From: Phycisphaerae bacterium
GTDB lineage: Bacteria; Planctomycetota; Phycisphaerae; UBA1845; UTPLA1
Length of the DNA stretch: 64,000 nucleotides
Reading direction: 5' to 3'
NCBI GenBank assembly: GCA_035275405.1
Contig: DATEMU010000007.1
Coordinates: 248,001-312,000 of the forward strand
Shown: in pieces, positions 17,901 through 24,932 of the stretch
How positions within the stretch are numbered: the first letter of the stretch is position 1
Layout of the letters: every line of letters begins with the position of its first letter
The notes under the pieces: model-generated
What the model saw: only the letters and a program-made list of their open reading frames with translations
Told to the model about the DNA's origin: nothing
Databases searched by the model: none
Translations under genes and position numbers: made by a program

Positions 17901-18443
17901 ATGGAACAGGACTTGGCGCGGATCTTGATCCCGCGAGAACGGATTGAGCGCCGCGTGGCCGAACTGGCGCAGGGCATCGCCCGGACCTATGGCGAGGAGA
18001 GCGAGGGCCTGATCATCGTTCCGATCCTGGCCGGCTCCATCATCTTCCTCGCGGACCTGATGCGGCGGCTTCCGTTCAAGATGCGGATCGGTCTGATGAC
18101 GCTGAGCAGCTATCGCGGCGCCACGACGACGACCGCCGGGACGCAACTCGTGCAGGACCTCAGCGAGGACATCGCCGGTCGGCATGTACTCATTGTGGAC
18201 GATATTCTGGATAGCGGCGGGACGCTGCGTTCCGTCCGCGATCAACTGGGGCCAAGGAAGCCGGCGAGCCTGAGGATTTGCGTACTGCTGCGGAAGACGG
18301 GAAAGGCCCCGAAAGACCTGGTGCCGGACTTCGTTGGGTTCGACATCGACGATGTCTTCGTGGTGGGGTATGGACTGGACTATGACGGGCACTACCGGAA
18401 CTGGCCGGACATTGGCGTCTTGCGACCGGAGCTTTACGCGTGA
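17901..18443 (+). CDS. hpt: Hypoxanthine phosphoribosyltransferase
   Basis: This 180-residue enzyme has the purine phosphoribosyltransferase features: the flexible-loop segment MTLSSYRGATTTT, the PRPP-binding motif HVLIVDDILDSGGTL, and the base-binding end VPDFVGFDIDDVFVVGYGLDYDGHYRNWPDIG. It converts hypoxanthine (and usually guanine) with PRPP to the nucleotide in purine salvage. The frame is open 12 codons further upstream, but that part contains the promoter, and MEQDLARIL matches the usual start. The stop overlaps the GTG of the PH-domain gene (GTGA), coupling the two. Confidence 0.95.
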   Translation: MEQDLARILIPRERIERRVAELAQGIARTYGEESEGLIIVPILAGSIIFLADLMRRLPFKMRIGLMTLSSYRGATTTTAGTQLVQDLSEDIAGRHVLIVDDILDSGGTLRSVRDQLGPRKPASLRICVLLRKTGKAPKDLVPDFVGFDIDDVFVVGYGLDYDGHYRNWPDIGVLRPELYA

Positions 18444-19045
18444 GCATTGTGCTGGAAGACCCGCCGAAAAAGCGGCCGAGCCTGGTGGCCAATGCGCAGG
18501 GGGACGCGTTGGGTCTGGCCGTGGAACAGGCGGTGCCGGCGCATCTTCTCGACGGGGACGAGATCGTGCATTTTGCGATCAAGCCGTCGCCGTGGTTCGT
18601 GGTGTTCATGTCGCTGCGGTGGGTGGCGACGGGGTTCCTGCTGGCGCTCCTGGCGGCCAGCGGGGCGCTGCCGATTCAGTCGACCTATCGATGGTATCTG
18701 TACCAGCTTGGCTTTGGGATCGCGGGTCTGCGGTTGGCGTGGGCGCTGCTCGAGTGGGTGTCGCGGCTCTACATCCTGACGAACCGGCGGGTGATGCGGA
18801 TTCGGGGGATCGTCAATGTCGAGGTGTTCGAGTGTTCGCTGGAGCGGATTCAGCATACGGAGTTGACGCTTTCATTTCTGGAGCGTCTGACGCGGATTGG
18901 GACGATCCTGTTTCAGACGGCGGGCGGCGCGCCGGGCGCGCGGGGCGGGGCGGCGTGGCGGATGGTGTCGCGGCCGCTGGAGGTGCATGAGAAGCTGCGC
19001 GAGGCGATTCATCGGGCTCGAAATCGAGGCAATCATGGACTCTGA
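18440..19045 (+). CDS. Membrane protein with bacterial PH (DUF304/bPH2) domain
   Basis: The 201-residue protein has two membrane helices (about residues 55-75 and 85-105) followed by a PH-like domain of the DUF304/YdbT type: YILTNRRVMRIRGIVNVEVFECSLERIQHTEL and RIGTILFQTAGG are characteristic. It begins with GTG overlapping the hpt stop codon. Members are membrane-associated proteins of poorly known function. The last residues overlap the start of the next gene by 11 bases, so hpt, this gene and the next one likely form an operon. Confidence 0.85.
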   Translation: MSIVLEDPPKKRPSLVANAQGDALGLAVEQAVPAHLLDGDEIVHFAIKPSPWFVVFMSLRWVATGFLLALLAASGALPIQSTYRWYLYQLGFGIAGLRLAWALLEWVSRLYILTNRRVMRIRGIVNVEVFECSLERIQHTELTLSFLERLTRIGTILFQTAGGAPGARGGAAWRMVSRPLEVHEKLREAIHRARNRGNHGL

Positions 19046-20210
19046 TGTGAAGCATGGAATTCGACGGGCCGTATGCGTCCTGGCGTTGGCGCTGTGGGGC
19101 GCGATTCCCCTGCGCGGCCAGGAGCCGCGGCCGCTGCCGCTGCCGCCGGATCAACTGAAGCAGGCCAACGAAGTCATGGAGGCCGCGAAAAAAATCGGCC
19201 CGTGGGAAAGCCAGTCGCAGGTGCTCGAAGACGCGACGGACCAGATTTTCAGCCAGCACAATTGGAATTCCGAGCCGGATCAGTTCGCGCGGCAGCTCAT
19301 GCGCGACGTCGGCCGGATCGCGCCGTGGAATCCGCACCAGCGGCAGGAGGTCTTCCTCAACGCGGTGCAGGAGCGGCTCATGCTGACGCACGATCAGCGG
19401 ACGCAGCTCGACAGCGCCTTTCGCCAGGAGACGATGACGTTCGCGATGCGGCATTTCAAGGACATCGTGCCGATCGTTCTGGAAGTGGCCAAGACGCGGG
19501 CGAACAACGAGCCATTCACGCCGGAGCAGGTGCAGGAATGGTCCAATCGGATGCGCCCCATGATGGACGAGGGGATGCAGGTGATCCAGCGCGTCGCGTC
19601 GCGGCTGGACAAATCGATGACCGCGGAACAGCGGGAGCTGCTCCAGGCGGACCTGCGGGCGTTTGTTCACCGACATGACGACATGAAGAAGATGGTGGAG
19701 AAGTGGCAGGCGGGGAACTGGTCGCCGGCCGACTGGGGCTTGCAGAACGATCCGGTTCATGCCGGCTCGATGGCCGAGCACCGAGCGCGCGAGGCGGAGA
19801 AGAACGCGCTGGTCGAAGCGGCGCGCTCGGGCCAGAAGCCGGACGAGGCAACGGCCGCGGTCGACGAATCGGCGTGGGACAAGTATGTGAAGTGGTTCTG
19901 CCATGCCTACGAGTGCGAGGAGCGGCAGCGGGTTCAGGCGGAGGCGATCCTCAAGAAGTCGAAGAAGGAGGCGATCACGTACCGCGAGCACAAGAAGGAG
20001 GCGATTGCGCAGTGGGAGGGGCGGATCGTGGGCGAGAAGGATGGGGCCAAGCTCGTGGCGGCGCAGGCGGAGTTGCAACGGCTGCTGGCGCCGATCTCCC
20101 AGACCTTTGACAGGATGAAGCGGCAGCTCGCGAGCCTGCTGACGGTCTCGCAGCGCCAGAAGTTCGGCGATCCGCTGGCGGTGGAGCAGACCGCGAAGCG
20201 GGCCTCCTAA
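19035..20210 (+). CDS. Secreted helical protein of unknown function
   Basis: A 391-residue protein with a signal peptide (RRAVCVLALALWGAIPLRG, cleavage near GQE) and an otherwise almost entirely helical, charged sequence rich in Gln, Glu, Lys and Arg. Two Cys stand near residue 290 (FCHAYECEE). ATG 19035 overlaps the end of the PH-domain gene, with GAGGC just upstream; the longer frame from 18897 lacks a signal peptide. No known domain was recognised. The position suggests export and co-expression with the PH-domain membrane protein. Confidence 0.7.
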   Translation: MDSDVKHGIRRAVCVLALALWGAIPLRGQEPRPLPLPPDQLKQANEVMEAAKKIGPWESQSQVLEDATDQIFSQHNWNSEPDQFARQLMRDVGRIAPWNPHQRQEVFLNAVQERLMLTHDQRTQLDSAFRQETMTFAMRHFKDIVPIVLEVAKTRANNEPFTPEQVQEWSNRMRPMMDEGMQVIQRVASRLDKSMTAEQRELLQADLRAFVHRHDDMKKMVEKWQAGNWSPADWGLQNDPVHAGSMAEHRAREAEKNALVEAARSGQKPDEATAAVDESAWDKYVKWFCHAYECEERQRVQAEAILKKSKKEAITYREHKKEAIAQWEGRIVGEKDGAKLVAAQAELQRLLAPISQTFDRMKRQLASLLTVSQRQKFGDPLAVEQTAKRAS

Positions 20211-20560
20211 AACAGAACCGGGTCTTACGTCGGAGATTCTTCGGGCGCGGAGTCGTCGAAGCGCGGAATTCGCGCGTCTTGACCCTGCGGGCGAGTGGAC
20301 GATGACGAGGTCGAGTTGGCGGCGGAGGTCCTCAAGGAGTTTTTTGGCCAGGGACGACATCGGGGCCTCCATTTTTTTGACGGAAAATAGTGGAAAAAAA
20401 CGGAACACGGGGAGTGGATGGACTGGATTTAGAGGATGAACAAGATTGCACCACAGAGACACCGAGACGATCGTGGTTTCGGTTACAAGCCATGATCGAC
20501 ACCGCCCTCGCCCCTTTCTTTTGCCCCTGACCACTACACTTGCTCAGCGCACCCTGAGAA

Positions 20561-20592
20561 CAGGCTTGAGACTTGGGGCTTGAGGCTTGAGG
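20561..20592. repeat. Heptamer tandem repeat, GAGGCTT family (copy 1)
   Basis: Four and a half imperfect heptamers: CAGGCTT, GAGACTT, GGGGCTT, GAGGCTT, GAGG. Confidence 0.85.
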
Positions 20593-20710
20593 AAGAGCCA
20601 GGAGCGGGGAATCGGCGACCCTTAGTGCTGGCGGGGCAAGGGGTTAGGGAAAAACAAAAGAATTATGCAAACCGGCCGTTGCGCGGGCGGGGGTGGGGGG
20701 ACTATGTAAA

Positions 20711-20762
20711 AGGCTTGAGGCTTGAGGCTTGAGGCTTGGGGCTTGGGGCTTGAGGCTTGAGA
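20711..20762. repeat. Heptamer tandem repeat, GAGGCTT family (copy 2)
   Basis: About seven heptamers, mainly GAGGCTT with two GGGGCTT variants, ending in GAGACC. It lies 56 bases before the small duplicated ORF at 20819. Confidence 0.9.
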
Positions 20763-20818
20763 CCGGGATATGAGCGGCGAGTGGTCGGCGCCAACGCCGG
20801 CTTTTTGGAGGATGTGCC

Positions 20819-21037
20819 ATGAGACGAACGGATCATATTGGATGCGGCGAAGACGTCTCAGCGCGGGCGATGGACAGGGCGATGCGGGCGTTTTGGCGCG
20901 GGTCGGCGCGACCGATCGATCGGTTGGCGGGGGCGAGCGAGAGAGACGGGCGTACGTTTGGTGAAATACTGCTTTTGCTGTTGAGTTCCGGCTTCGCACG
21001 TCGCGGCGAAGCAGCAAGACCGGCCAAAGACGAATAG
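20819..21037 (+). CDS. Small duplicated ORF (copy 1), unknown function
   Basis: A 72-residue protein with a good ribosome site (GGAGG 7 bases before the ATG). Its core, AFWRGSARPIDRLAG followed by SERDGRTFGE and LLLLLSS, recurs in the ORF at 22342-22539. A 42-base stretch in the middle is identical between the copies. It ends 33 bases before the thioredoxin-TIGR03435 gene. The C-terminal third is Arg/Ala-rich and differs between copies. I know no family that matches. It may be a small regulatory protein, or the remnant of a repeat element that happens to be open. Confidence 0.5.
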   Translation: MRRTDHIGCGEDVSARAMDRAMRAFWRGSARPIDRLAGASERDGRTFGEILLLLLSSGFARRGEAARPAKDE

Positions 21038-21070
21038 GTGACTCTTCCGAGTTTCGAAGGAGATAGTTCA

Positions 21071-22330
21071 ATGAACACTGCCGCAAAGTTCAGTGGAATC
21101 GCAAGGGTCGCGGTGGGTGCGATTTTCCTTTCGTGCGCCGCGGTCGGTGCGGTGGACGACCCCCCAGCGAAGGTAGCGTCAGACCCAGCGAACAAGAAAG
21201 TGCGCCAAGCCGACCTCATCGGAAAAGTGGCTCCTGCGCTGTCGATTGAAAAATTCCTTCAGGCTTCCGATGGCGCTGCCCCGTCCTGGTCTTCGCTCAA
21301 AGGAAAATGCGTCGTACTGGAGTTCTGGGCAACTTGGTGCGCGCCCTGCGTGGCGTCGATTCCGCACCTGAACGATCTTCGCAATCACTTCAAAGATCGT
21401 CCAATCGAATTCATAGCCGTGACCGAACAATCGGAAGAGAAGATCGTTCCTTTCCTGAAGCGCCGTCCTATTGAGGGCTGGATCGGCTTGGATACGAATG
21501 GTTCCCTGTTCCGCGATTACGCCGTTCGAGGAATTCCCCTGACCGTATTGGTTGATGGCAAAGGCGTCACGATAGCCATGGCAGATCCAGACGCCGTGAC
21601 AGTAAGGGTCCTTGAATCGCTGCTCGCCGGCCAACCGCTCAATCTGCCAGCGTTTCGTGAGGTTGAAGACGATCGGATCGATTCGAACGAAAAAGAAGCA
21701 CTGGACGCCCTCTTTCAGATTCTCATTCGCCCATCGAAAGTGAAAATGGGGAGTGGCGGTCACGGCGGCGGGAGATTCTCCATGACGGGGTGTAAACCGG
21801 GCTTCCTGTTTTCCAATATCTACGATTTCCCCAGATTCCAAATAGATGTGAAGGCCGATCTGCCGAAGGGCACCTTTGACGTCATCGCATCGGCGCCAAA
21901 TGATCAGGAGGAGCAACTCTATCAATTACTTCGCCGAGCAGTGGAATTGACCTTTCGGATCAAGACGCGTCGTGAAACTCGCGAAACAGACGTTTACGTA
22001 TTGGAAAAAATAAAGGACAGTCCAGCGAAACTCGCGTCGAGCATCATGGGCGAGGGTGGAACGTCTACAAAATTCTCGCCAAAACGCATTGAGCTGATCA
22101 ATGAACCCCTCGCGACGCTGACGCGAGGGCTGGGTTCGCAGATTAAGAAACCTGTCATCGACGAAACGGGCCTTGAGGGCCGGTACGATATCCGTCTGGA
22201 AGGGAAACTCAATGAGCCGGACTCGCTTATTCGGGCTATCCGCGAGTCCCTCGGACTCGAACTGCGTCCTGCCAAACGGCCGGTTGAGTTCTTGGTGATC
22301 GAAAACGATTCGGTGAGCAAAGATCAATAG
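21071..22330 (+). CDS. Secreted TlpA-like thioredoxin fused to a TIGR03435 (DUF3738) domain
   Basis: The 419-residue protein has a signal peptide (about residues 1-25) and a TlpA/ResA-type thioredoxin domain with VLEFWATWCAPCVASIPHL (redox pair Cys-Ala-Pro-Cys) and cis-Pro in VRGIPLTVLV. The C-terminal part matches the TIGR03435 family common in Acidobacteria (Solibacter): GTFDVIASAP, RRETRETDVYVLEK, PVIDETGLEGRYDIRLEG and ESLGLELRPAKRPVEFLVIEN. ATG 21071 has AAGGAGA 7-8 bases upstream, so the 11-codon upstream extension is excluded. The base composition is lower in GC than most of the window, consistent with transfer. The thioredoxin part likely reduces or sorts periplasmic disulfides; the TIGR03435 role is unknown. 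Confidence 0.85.
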   Translation: MNTAAKFSGIARVAVGAIFLSCAAVGAVDDPPAKVASDPANKKVRQADLIGKVAPALSIEKFLQASDGAAPSWSSLKGKCVVLEFWATWCAPCVASIPHLNDLRNHFKDRPIEFIAVTEQSEEKIVPFLKRRPIEGWIGLDTNGSLFRDYAVRGIPLTVLVDGKGVTIAMADPDAVTVRVLESLLAGQPLNLPAFREVEDDRIDSNEKEALDALFQILIRPSKVKMGSGGHGGGRFSMTGCKPGFLFSNIYDFPRFQIDVKADLPKGTFDVIASAPNDQEEQLYQLLRRAVELTFRIKTRRETRETDVYVLEKIKDSPAKLASSIMGEGGTSTKFSPKRIELINEPLATLTRGLGSQIKKPVIDETGLEGRYDIRLEGKLNEPDSLIRAIRESLGLELRPAKRPVEFLVIENDSVSKDQ

Positions 22331-22341
22331 TCACGAAAAGC

Positions 22342-22539
22342 ATGGATCATCCTGGATGCAGCGAAGACGTCTCGGTAGACGGGGCGCTAACGGCGTTTTG
22401 GCGCGGGTCGGCGCGACCGATCGATCGGTTGGCGGGAGTGAGCGAGGGAAACGGGCGTACGGTTGGCGAATTGCTGCTTTCGCTGTTGAGTTCCGCCTCC
22501 CCGCCGCCACATCGGCGCAGGGAGGATGGCAGCGTGTGA
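22342..22539 (+). CDS. Small duplicated ORF (copy 2), unknown function
   Basis: The 65-residue product shares GC-x-EDVS, AFWRGSARPIDRLAG and GRT-x-GE-[IL]-LL-x-LLSS with the product of 20819-21037. The differences between copies include both silent and replacement changes. No clear ribosome site precedes this ATG, and the homologous region begins in copy 1 at an ACG codon, so expression of this copy is doubtful. Like copy 1 it sits immediately upstream of a gene for an exported protein. Confidence 0.4.
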   Translation: MDHPGCSEDVSVDGALTAFWRGSARPIDRLAGVSEGNGRTVGELLLSLLSSASPPPHRRREDGSV

Positions 22540-22569
22540 CGGGAGATGGAAATTATTTGGGAGATTGAA

Positions 22570-23358
22570 ATGATCAAGTCGTTCACAATTCGAGTTTCTG
22601 GCCTGCTGTTGCTTAACATCATGTTCTTGAGTGGCGGATGTTCAACAACGACAGTCGATACCAACTTGCAATCAGTGACTCAAGTGGGGAAAAAGCCCTT
22701 TAGCATAGGAGAAGACACGATTATCTGGGCAACCGCTGATCGCATCTGCTCCGCTGGCGGCTGTACCTGGAGGTTGAACGAAACTGCCCCTTCGGTGGAT
22801 GCGCCGAGCTTTCCAGAGTACCAATGCGTGAGTGAAGCGCTCACGAGCAGAATGAGTAACGCGTTAATTGAGTTATCGAGCCTCAACCTAAAGCTCTCTG
22901 CCGAGGCCAAACTTGAGCCATCGCTCGTCTGCTCGCAGCTTAAGGGGCTGGGCCATCGTGGGGTACTCCTAGTAACGAATGTCGCGAGTTACGAAGCGTT
23001 TACGATTGGCTACAGCCGCGGCCACCTGAGTATCCGAATTGAGGCGTGGGACATCTCCAGCCAAAAACCTACCGTCTCGCAAGAGGAGAGTGCCCGTAGG
23101 ACGACTCCTATTCTCTGGGTCATGAACTATCACGACCTAAACGGCAGACTCAATCGGGCCGGCCGAGAAGCGATGACAAGTTTGCTCGAACATCTCATCG
23201 CTTCTCTATCGCATCGATTGGAAAGCGGAGCTGTGCCTTGCGTCACGATGAACGAAAATAACAACCAGATTTCAAAAGCTATAAGTAATGAGCGGTCTAT
23301 ATTGACAGGGCAGACGGCTCCTCTTGCAGGTGATTCGGGACAGTCCTCGATGAACTGA
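22570..23358 (+). CDS. Lipoprotein of unknown function
   Basis: The 262-residue protein starts with a lipoprotein signal (SGLLLLNIMFLSGGC, lipobox SGGC). The mature part begins STTTVDTNLQSVTQVGKKPF, has two Cys pairs (RICSAGGC and YQC...VC) and a mixed alpha/beta sequence with LGHRGVLLVTNVASYEAF. ATG 22570 is preferred over 22546 because GGGAG lies just upstream and the signal begins there. The GC content is clearly below that of the surrounding genes, pointing to a foreign origin of the 21-24 kb stretch. No family is recognised. Confidence 0.7.
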   Translation: MIKSFTIRVSGLLLLNIMFLSGGCSTTTVDTNLQSVTQVGKKPFSIGEDTIIWATADRICSAGGCTWRLNETAPSVDAPSFPEYQCVSEALTSRMSNALIELSSLNLKLSAEAKLEPSLVCSQLKGLGHRGVLLVTNVASYEAFTIGYSRGHLSIRIEAWDISSQKPTVSQEESARRTTPILWVMNYHDLNGRLNRAGREAMTSLLEHLIASLSHRLESGAVPCVTMNENNNQISKAISNERSILTGQTAPLAGDSGQSSMN

Positions 23359-23394
23359 CGAGATTAGCTCACGCAATCAACGGAGGTCTTCGTT

Positions 23395-24162
23395 ATGCAT
23401 CCGAACTATTTCCATAAGACCATTGTGGGCGCCTTTGTTGTTGCAAGCTCCGCTGCAATCCTGTTTTTGTCAGGGCCGTCGCCGCGGGCGTCCGCCTACA
23501 ACCCATCGACGAAACCGCGGTCGAGCGATCTCATGGGCAATCTGGAGTTGCCGTATGACGGCCTAGGCGTCGTGTGGATTCGCTCCGATGGCCTGATCAT
23601 CATCGAAGTGGGGGACAACAAGACCGTTGGCTTCAGGAGCAAACTCGCCGGATTTTCTCTGGCGGAGAGGGACGATCGGGTCACGTTCAGCCAGGAGGCC
23701 AAAACGGGCACCGTTGTCCACCGGTTCCCAGTCGAACCGGTCGCGCACGCCGAGCAGTTCGCCGCCGTGTTTCACATCGTGGGCTATCTGGACCTGGAGT
23801 ACGACGAACAGGCAGCGCTGATGAGAATTGATGTACACGGCGCGAAGCAATCATTCAAGGCGGAATTCGGTTTTAAGGACGCCGTTGTTGTGGCTTCTCC
23901 GCGTTCGGATCAAGAGACCGCGCGCGATCCGGCCGGAGAGCCATCGGGTCGGCCAGCACAAGTGGTATTGCGCCAATGCTCATGCAGTGATCCATCCGGC
24001 AGCCGTAGCCGCGCGTCGAAATCGTGCCCCGTGGGTTACGAGTGCATGTGCATGTGTTCGTGTTCAAAGAAGTCCGGCTACTCATTATGTAGTCGCTGCG
24101 CCTGGGTTGCAGCATCCGAGGTAGTGGTCGTGCCTGAAGATGTCCCGAATGCGGCACGCTGA
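23395..24162 (+). CDS. Secreted protein with a Cys-dense C-terminal segment
   Basis: The 255-residue protein has a signal peptide (about residues 1-33, cleavage near ASA). A beta-rich middle domain (about 40-170) follows. The C-terminal segment is unusual: QCSCSDPSG, then KSCPVGYECMCMCSCSKK, then SLCSRC, giving ten Cys in about 45 residues. The pattern suggests a small disulfide-knotted or metal-binding module. A GGAGG precedes the ATG by 8 bases. No homologous family comes to mind. It is the last of three exported-protein genes in the lower-GC stretch. Confidence 0.7.
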   Translation: MHPNYFHKTIVGAFVVASSAAILFLSGPSPRASAYNPSTKPRSSDLMGNLELPYDGLGVVWIRSDGLIIIEVGDNKTVGFRSKLAGFSLAERDDRVTFSQEAKTGTVVHRFPVEPVAHAEQFAAVFHIVGYLDLEYDEQAALMRIDVHGAKQSFKAEFGFKDAVVVASPRSDQETARDPAGEPSGRPAQVVLRQCSCSDPSGSRSRASKSCPVGYECMCMCSCSKKSGYSLCSRCAWVAASEVVVVPEDVPNAAR

Positions 24163-24243
24163 TTCCAGAGGAGCAAAAAAAGGTCCTCGTGTTGGAAGCG
24201 GCGGCGGGTGAGGCGGAGGGAAGGCGGTGAGGCGGTGGCGCTC

Positions 24244-24292
24244 GGGGACATGGTGAATAGAAGAGTAATCCTCCGCCCTCTTCGGGGCGGGG
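24244..24292. repeat. 49-bp dispersed repeat, copy 1
   Basis: The segment starting GGGGACATGGTGAATAGAAG and ending in a CCGCCC/GGGGCGGGG stem matches 24590-24638 with only a few differences. Confidence 0.8.
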
Positions 24293-24480
24293 TGTTTTTT
24301 TGTGAACTCCCGTTCCACGGTCTTACGACCGTGGCTACGTTCCATCGCCCCGATGGGGCGGATCGGAAAGGCCGCAACCCCGTTGGGGTAGGGGGAGATT
24401 TTTTTTGCGCGGACCCAGGGTAGGTCGCCGAGGCGACCGACCCTGGGCTAGAGGGCGGAACGCCGTTGGCGTAGGGAAGA
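24268..24480. repeat. Cluster of at least five short palindromic hairpin modules
   Basis: In about 210 bases follow CCGCCCTCTTCGGGGCGG, CCACGGTCTTACGACCGTGG, CGCCCCGATGGGGCG, AACCCCGTTGGGGT and a longer stem (ACCCAGGGTAGGTCGCC / GGCGACCGACCCTGGG) ending AACGCCGTTGGCGT. Two T runs lie between them. The modules resemble the non-coding hairpin repeats common in planctomycete genomes. No protein-coding capacity is visible. Confidence 0.75.
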
Positions 24481-24484
24481 GGGA

Positions 24485-24529
24485 GGGACCGAAGGGACGG
24501 AAAGGACAAAAGAGACCGGAGGGACAGGC
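24485..24529. repeat. Nonamer tandem repeat GGGACNGAA, copy 1
   Basis: Five imperfect nonamers: GGGACCGAA, GGGACGGAA, AGGACAAAA, GAGACCGGA, GGGACAGGC. Confidence 0.8.
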
Positions 24530-24589
24530 GGGAAGTCGATGAGCGGGGGCGGGTGCGGCCCGGGGGGAGGCGGTGAGCCGGGAACGTGT

Positions 24590-24638
24590 GGGGACATGAT
24601 GAATAGAAGAAAGATCCTCCGCCCGCTTTGGGGCGGGG
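24590..24638. repeat. 49-bp dispersed repeat, copy 2
   Basis: Second copy of the element at 24244-24292, in the same orientation, again ending in a CCGCCC/GGGGCGGGG stem. Confidence 0.8.
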
Positions 24639-24667
24639 AAAGGGCACGAGCGAGATCGAGAAAGGTT

Positions 24668-24699
24668 AGAAGGGTAGAAGGTGCGAAGGTGGGAAAGGG
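24668..24699. repeat. Octamer tandem repeat AGAAGGTG, copy 1
   Basis: Four octamers: AGAAGGGT, AGAAGGTG, CGAAGGTG, GGAAAGGG. The same four occur in the same order at 24850. Confidence 0.75.
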
Positions 24700-24767
24700 C
24701 ATTCAATTTGAATGGTTGCGCCGTAGTCGAGGATCGCGCGGCATTTGGGCCAGGCGCGGCGGCGTAA

Positions 24768-24803
24768 GGGACGGAAGGGACCACAGGGACCGAAGGGACG
24801 GAA
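24768..24803. repeat. Nonamer tandem repeat GGGACNGAA, copy 2
   Basis: Four nonamers: GGGACGGAA, GGGACCACA, GGGACCGAA, GGGACGGAA. Confidence 0.8.
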
Positions 24804-24849
24804 AAGATGCGAGAAGGGATTCTCGCACCAGCGAATTGTCACGCAAGTG

Positions 24850-24881
24850 AGAAGGGTAGAAGGTGCGAAGGTGGGATAGGG
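24850..24881. repeat. Octamer tandem repeat AGAAGGTG, copy 2
   Basis: Four octamers: AGAAGGGT, AGAAGGTG, CGAAGGTG, GGATAGGG; one base differs from copy 1. Confidence 0.75.
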
Positions 24882-24932
24882 CCGCGGAATTTGAGATTAG
24901 AAATCTCAGAGGGGCGGCGGGTGGAACCCGCC

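Larger units (their letters stand above)
20211..20818. other. Repeat-bearing intergenic region
   Basis: About 600 bases without a supported gene. The stretch contains a solo copy of the dispersed element CACCACAGAGACACCGAGAC (20449-20468), which is also found as an inverted pair at 51.3 kb, and two heptamer arrays listed separately. A short minus-strand frame near 20340 (MSSLAKKLLEDLRRQLDL) has no stop for over 500 codons and is not credible. Confidence 0.5.

Noticed and set aside
18813..20534. 573-codon minus-strand frame
   Set aside because: Antisense to the PH-domain and helical secreted protein genes, rich in Arg/Leu/His, typical of high-GC shadow frames.
20561..20762. Possible CRISPR array
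   Set aside because: Units are 7 bases long and contiguous, with no spacers and no cas genes nearby.
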